Source: CAYJDG01 sp964368875
Lineage (GTDB): Bacteria; Pseudomonadota; Alphaproteobacteria; Micavibrionales; Micavibrionaceae
Assembly (NCBI GenBank): GCA_964368875.1
Contig: CAYJDG010000009.1
Coordinates: 1-62,606 of the forward strand
Length of the DNA stretch: 62,606 nucleotides
Direction of reading: 5' to 3'
Shown here: piece by piece, positions 61,394-62,606 of the stretch
Layout: every line of letters starts with the position of its first letter
Position numbering within the stretch: position 1 is the first letter of the stretch
Program-made: the position numbers and the translations under genes
Notes under the pieces: generated by a model
The model's database searches: none
What the model was told of the DNA's origin: nothing
What the model saw: only the letters and a program-made list of their open reading frames with translations

Positions 61394-62329
61394 ATGAGCA
61401 CACAGCAAACCTCCGCCCTCTCCGTCCCCCATCTCCTCGACATCGCGTCGCTGAACGCGGATGACATCCATCTCCTCCTCAGGCGTGCAGCCACTCACAA
61501 AAAGGCGCTCGCCGCGGACACCGTGAACCGCAAGACCCTTGAGGGTAAGGTCGTTCTCACCCTGTTCACAGAGAATTCCACCCGCACCCGCTCCGCGTTC
61601 GTCATGGCGGCACTGCGCCTCGGTGCGCGCTTGATGGACTGGGATGAGAAAACCTCGTCGTCGCAAAAAGGCGAAACGTTTTCAGACACCCTGCGCTACC
61701 TCGATGCCTTCGGGCCTGACGCGATTGTCATGCGCCATCAGGATTATAACGCGCCCTACTTCGTCTCGAACCTTGTCAGATGCCCTGTCATCAACGCGGG
61801 CGATAGCTGGCGTGCGCACCCGACTCAGGCGCTCGTCGATGCGATGACGCTAATCGAAACCAAAGGTCGCATCCAAGGTCTAACCATGGCCATCTGCGGC
61901 GATGTCGCCCACAGCCGTGTCGCCCAGTGCAACATGGCGCTCTTCAGTAAACTCGGCGGCACGATCCACCTGATTACGCCGTCCTATCTGCGCCCCGAAA
62001 AACTTGCCTACGATAACATCAAGGTCTTCGACAGCTTCGAAGAAGGCCTGCCCGGTTGCGATGCCGTGATGATGCTGCGCATTCAGAAAGAACGTATGGA
62101 TCAGTCGTTGATCCCTGATGATGCCACCTATTTCAACAGCTATGGCCTGACCTCCCAGCGTCTTGCGCTTGCTAAACCTGACGCGGTCGTCCTCCATCCG
62201 GGCCCGATGAATCGCGGTGTCGAAATCGCCGACGAGGTTGCTGACGATCCGCGTCAAAGTGCGATCTTCCGCCAAGCCGATAATCGCGTTCCGGTCAATA
62301 TGGCCGCACTTGAACTCGTGATGTCATGA
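61394..62329 (+). CDS. pyrB: aspartate carbamoyltransferase catalytic subunit PyrB
   Basis: Forms carbamoyl aspartate in pyrimidine synthesis. Carbamoyl-phosphate motif FTENSTRTR (58-66), mobile-loop Lys92 in SSSQKGET, HPTQALVD and HPGPMNRGVEI are seen. 311 residues, normal. The 116-bp upstream region is very AT-rich and contains a near-palindrome CTCA...TGAG around 61360-61377. Overlaps plsY by ATGA. Confidence 0.96.
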   Translation: MSTQQTSALSVPHLLDIASLNADDIHLLLRRAATHKKALAADTVNRKTLEGKVVLTLFTENSTRTRSAFVMAALRLGARLMDWDEKTSSSQKGETFSDTLRYLDAFGPDAIVMRHQDYNAPYFVSNLVRCPVINAGDSWRAHPTQALVDAMTLIETKGRIQGLTMAICGDVAHSRVAQCNMALFSKLGGTIHLITPSYLRPEKLAYDNIKVFDSFEEGLPGCDAVMMLRIQKERMDQSLIPDDATYFNSYGLTSQRLALAKPDAVVLHPGPMNRGVEIADEVADDPRQSAIFRQADNRVPVNMAALELVMS

Positions 62330-62606
62330 TCCAGCACATCATCGATCACATCCAACTGAATGGTCTGCTTGGATTTGGCGGTGGTTACCTGCTCGGTTCG
62401 ATTCCGTTCGGCCTGGTGCTCTGCCTGCTCGCTGGTTATGGCGACATCCGCAAAATTGGCTCGGGCAATATCGGTGCTACCAATGTCCTGCGCACGGGCA
62501 ATAAATTTCTGGCCGCGCTCACCCTCATCCTCGATAGCAGTAAAGGCGCGATTGCCGTTCTACTTGCCGCCTATTTTTTTGATAAGCATGCGATGTTCGG
62601 CGCAGC
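62326..62606 (+). CDS. plsY: glycerol-3-phosphate acyltransferase PlsY (partial)
   Basis: The first 93 residues are visible before the window ends. Membrane enzyme that acylates glycerol-3-phosphate with acyl-phosphate. GYLLGSIPFGLVLCLLAG and the catalytic GSGNIGATNVLRTG motif are seen. ATG overlaps the pyrB stop (ATGA). Confidence 0.95.
   Translation, partial: MIQHIIDHIQLNGLLGFGGGYLLGSIPFGLVLCLLAGYGDIRKIGSGNIGATNVLRTGNKFLAALTLILDSSKGAIAVLLAAYFFDKHAMFGA

Noticed and set aside
1..62606. CRISPR arrays, insertion sequences, integrases, rRNA genes
   Set aside because: No regularly spaced repeats, no transposase or integrase motifs and no rRNA sequence were found on either strand. The gaps could hide short elements.

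Overview
This window looks like one chromosomal contig of an alphaproteobacterium. The evidence is the ligA-recN-bamD-lpxC-ftsZ order, an mraZ-headed dcw (division and cell wall) cluster, sdhC-sdhD-sdhA, and a dense set of GANTC (CcrM-type) sites upstream of ftsZ. I cannot name the genus. A free-living lineage near Rhodospirillales or Micavibrionales is a guess from gene content. Four runs of exactly 100 N (4500-4599, 22556-22655, 28039-28138, 32479-32578) are scaffold gaps. They break ligA, murG and murE and border rnpB.

Layout. 1-3037: a partial unknown gene, a small orphan reading frame, two related serine hydrolases and a small unknown gene, all on the plus strand. 3015-14859: ligA, recN, bamD, lpxC, ftsZ, ftsA and ftsQ on the minus strand, with three unknown envelope genes interspersed. 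14988-19419: an unusual insertion inside the dcw cluster. It holds a minus-strand operon (VanX-like D,D-dipeptidase, alpha/beta hydrolase, membrane-anchored MurF-like ligase) divergent from an atypical D-Ala-D-Ala-ligase-like ATP-grasp gene. 20061-31754: murB, murC, murG, ftsW, mraY, murF, murE, ftsI, ftsL, rsmH and mraZ, tightly overlapping on the minus strand, without murD. Periodic TGGG boxes upstream of mraZ look like the MraZ operator. 32029-35701: an unknown gene, rnpB (RNase P RNA) with its promoter, an amidase, an MFS transporter and an exported MsrA. 35748-41980: succinate dehydrogenase genes, with sdhB separated from sdhCDA by unrelated genes. 42091-48884: a diguanylate cyclase, Tat-type MsrB, an EF-hand / ECF sigma / putative anti-sigma operon, asd, and a hybrid histidine kinase. 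48891-60504: a type IVb-like (R64-style) pilus or secretion cluster with secretin, ATPase, GspF-like protein, three pilin-like proteins, a CheY-like regulator and a divergent prepilin peptidase. 60507-62606: an unknown gene, pyrB and the start of plsY.

How the genes work together. The dcw genes make UDP-MurNAc-pentapeptide, then lipid I and lipid II (MurB, MurC, MurE, MurF, MraY, MurG), and build septal wall (FtsW, FtsI, FtsL, FtsQ, FtsA, FtsZ). The inserted dipeptidase/ligase module could remodel the D-Ala-D-Ala terminus or build a related dipeptide conjugate, and is my leading candidate for an undescribed system. The pilus cluster contains a protein with three ASH/HYDIN-like Ig domains and a PilP-like C-terminus, which may bridge inner membrane and secretin in a non-standard way. 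All functions are read from motifs and context; no database search was possible.
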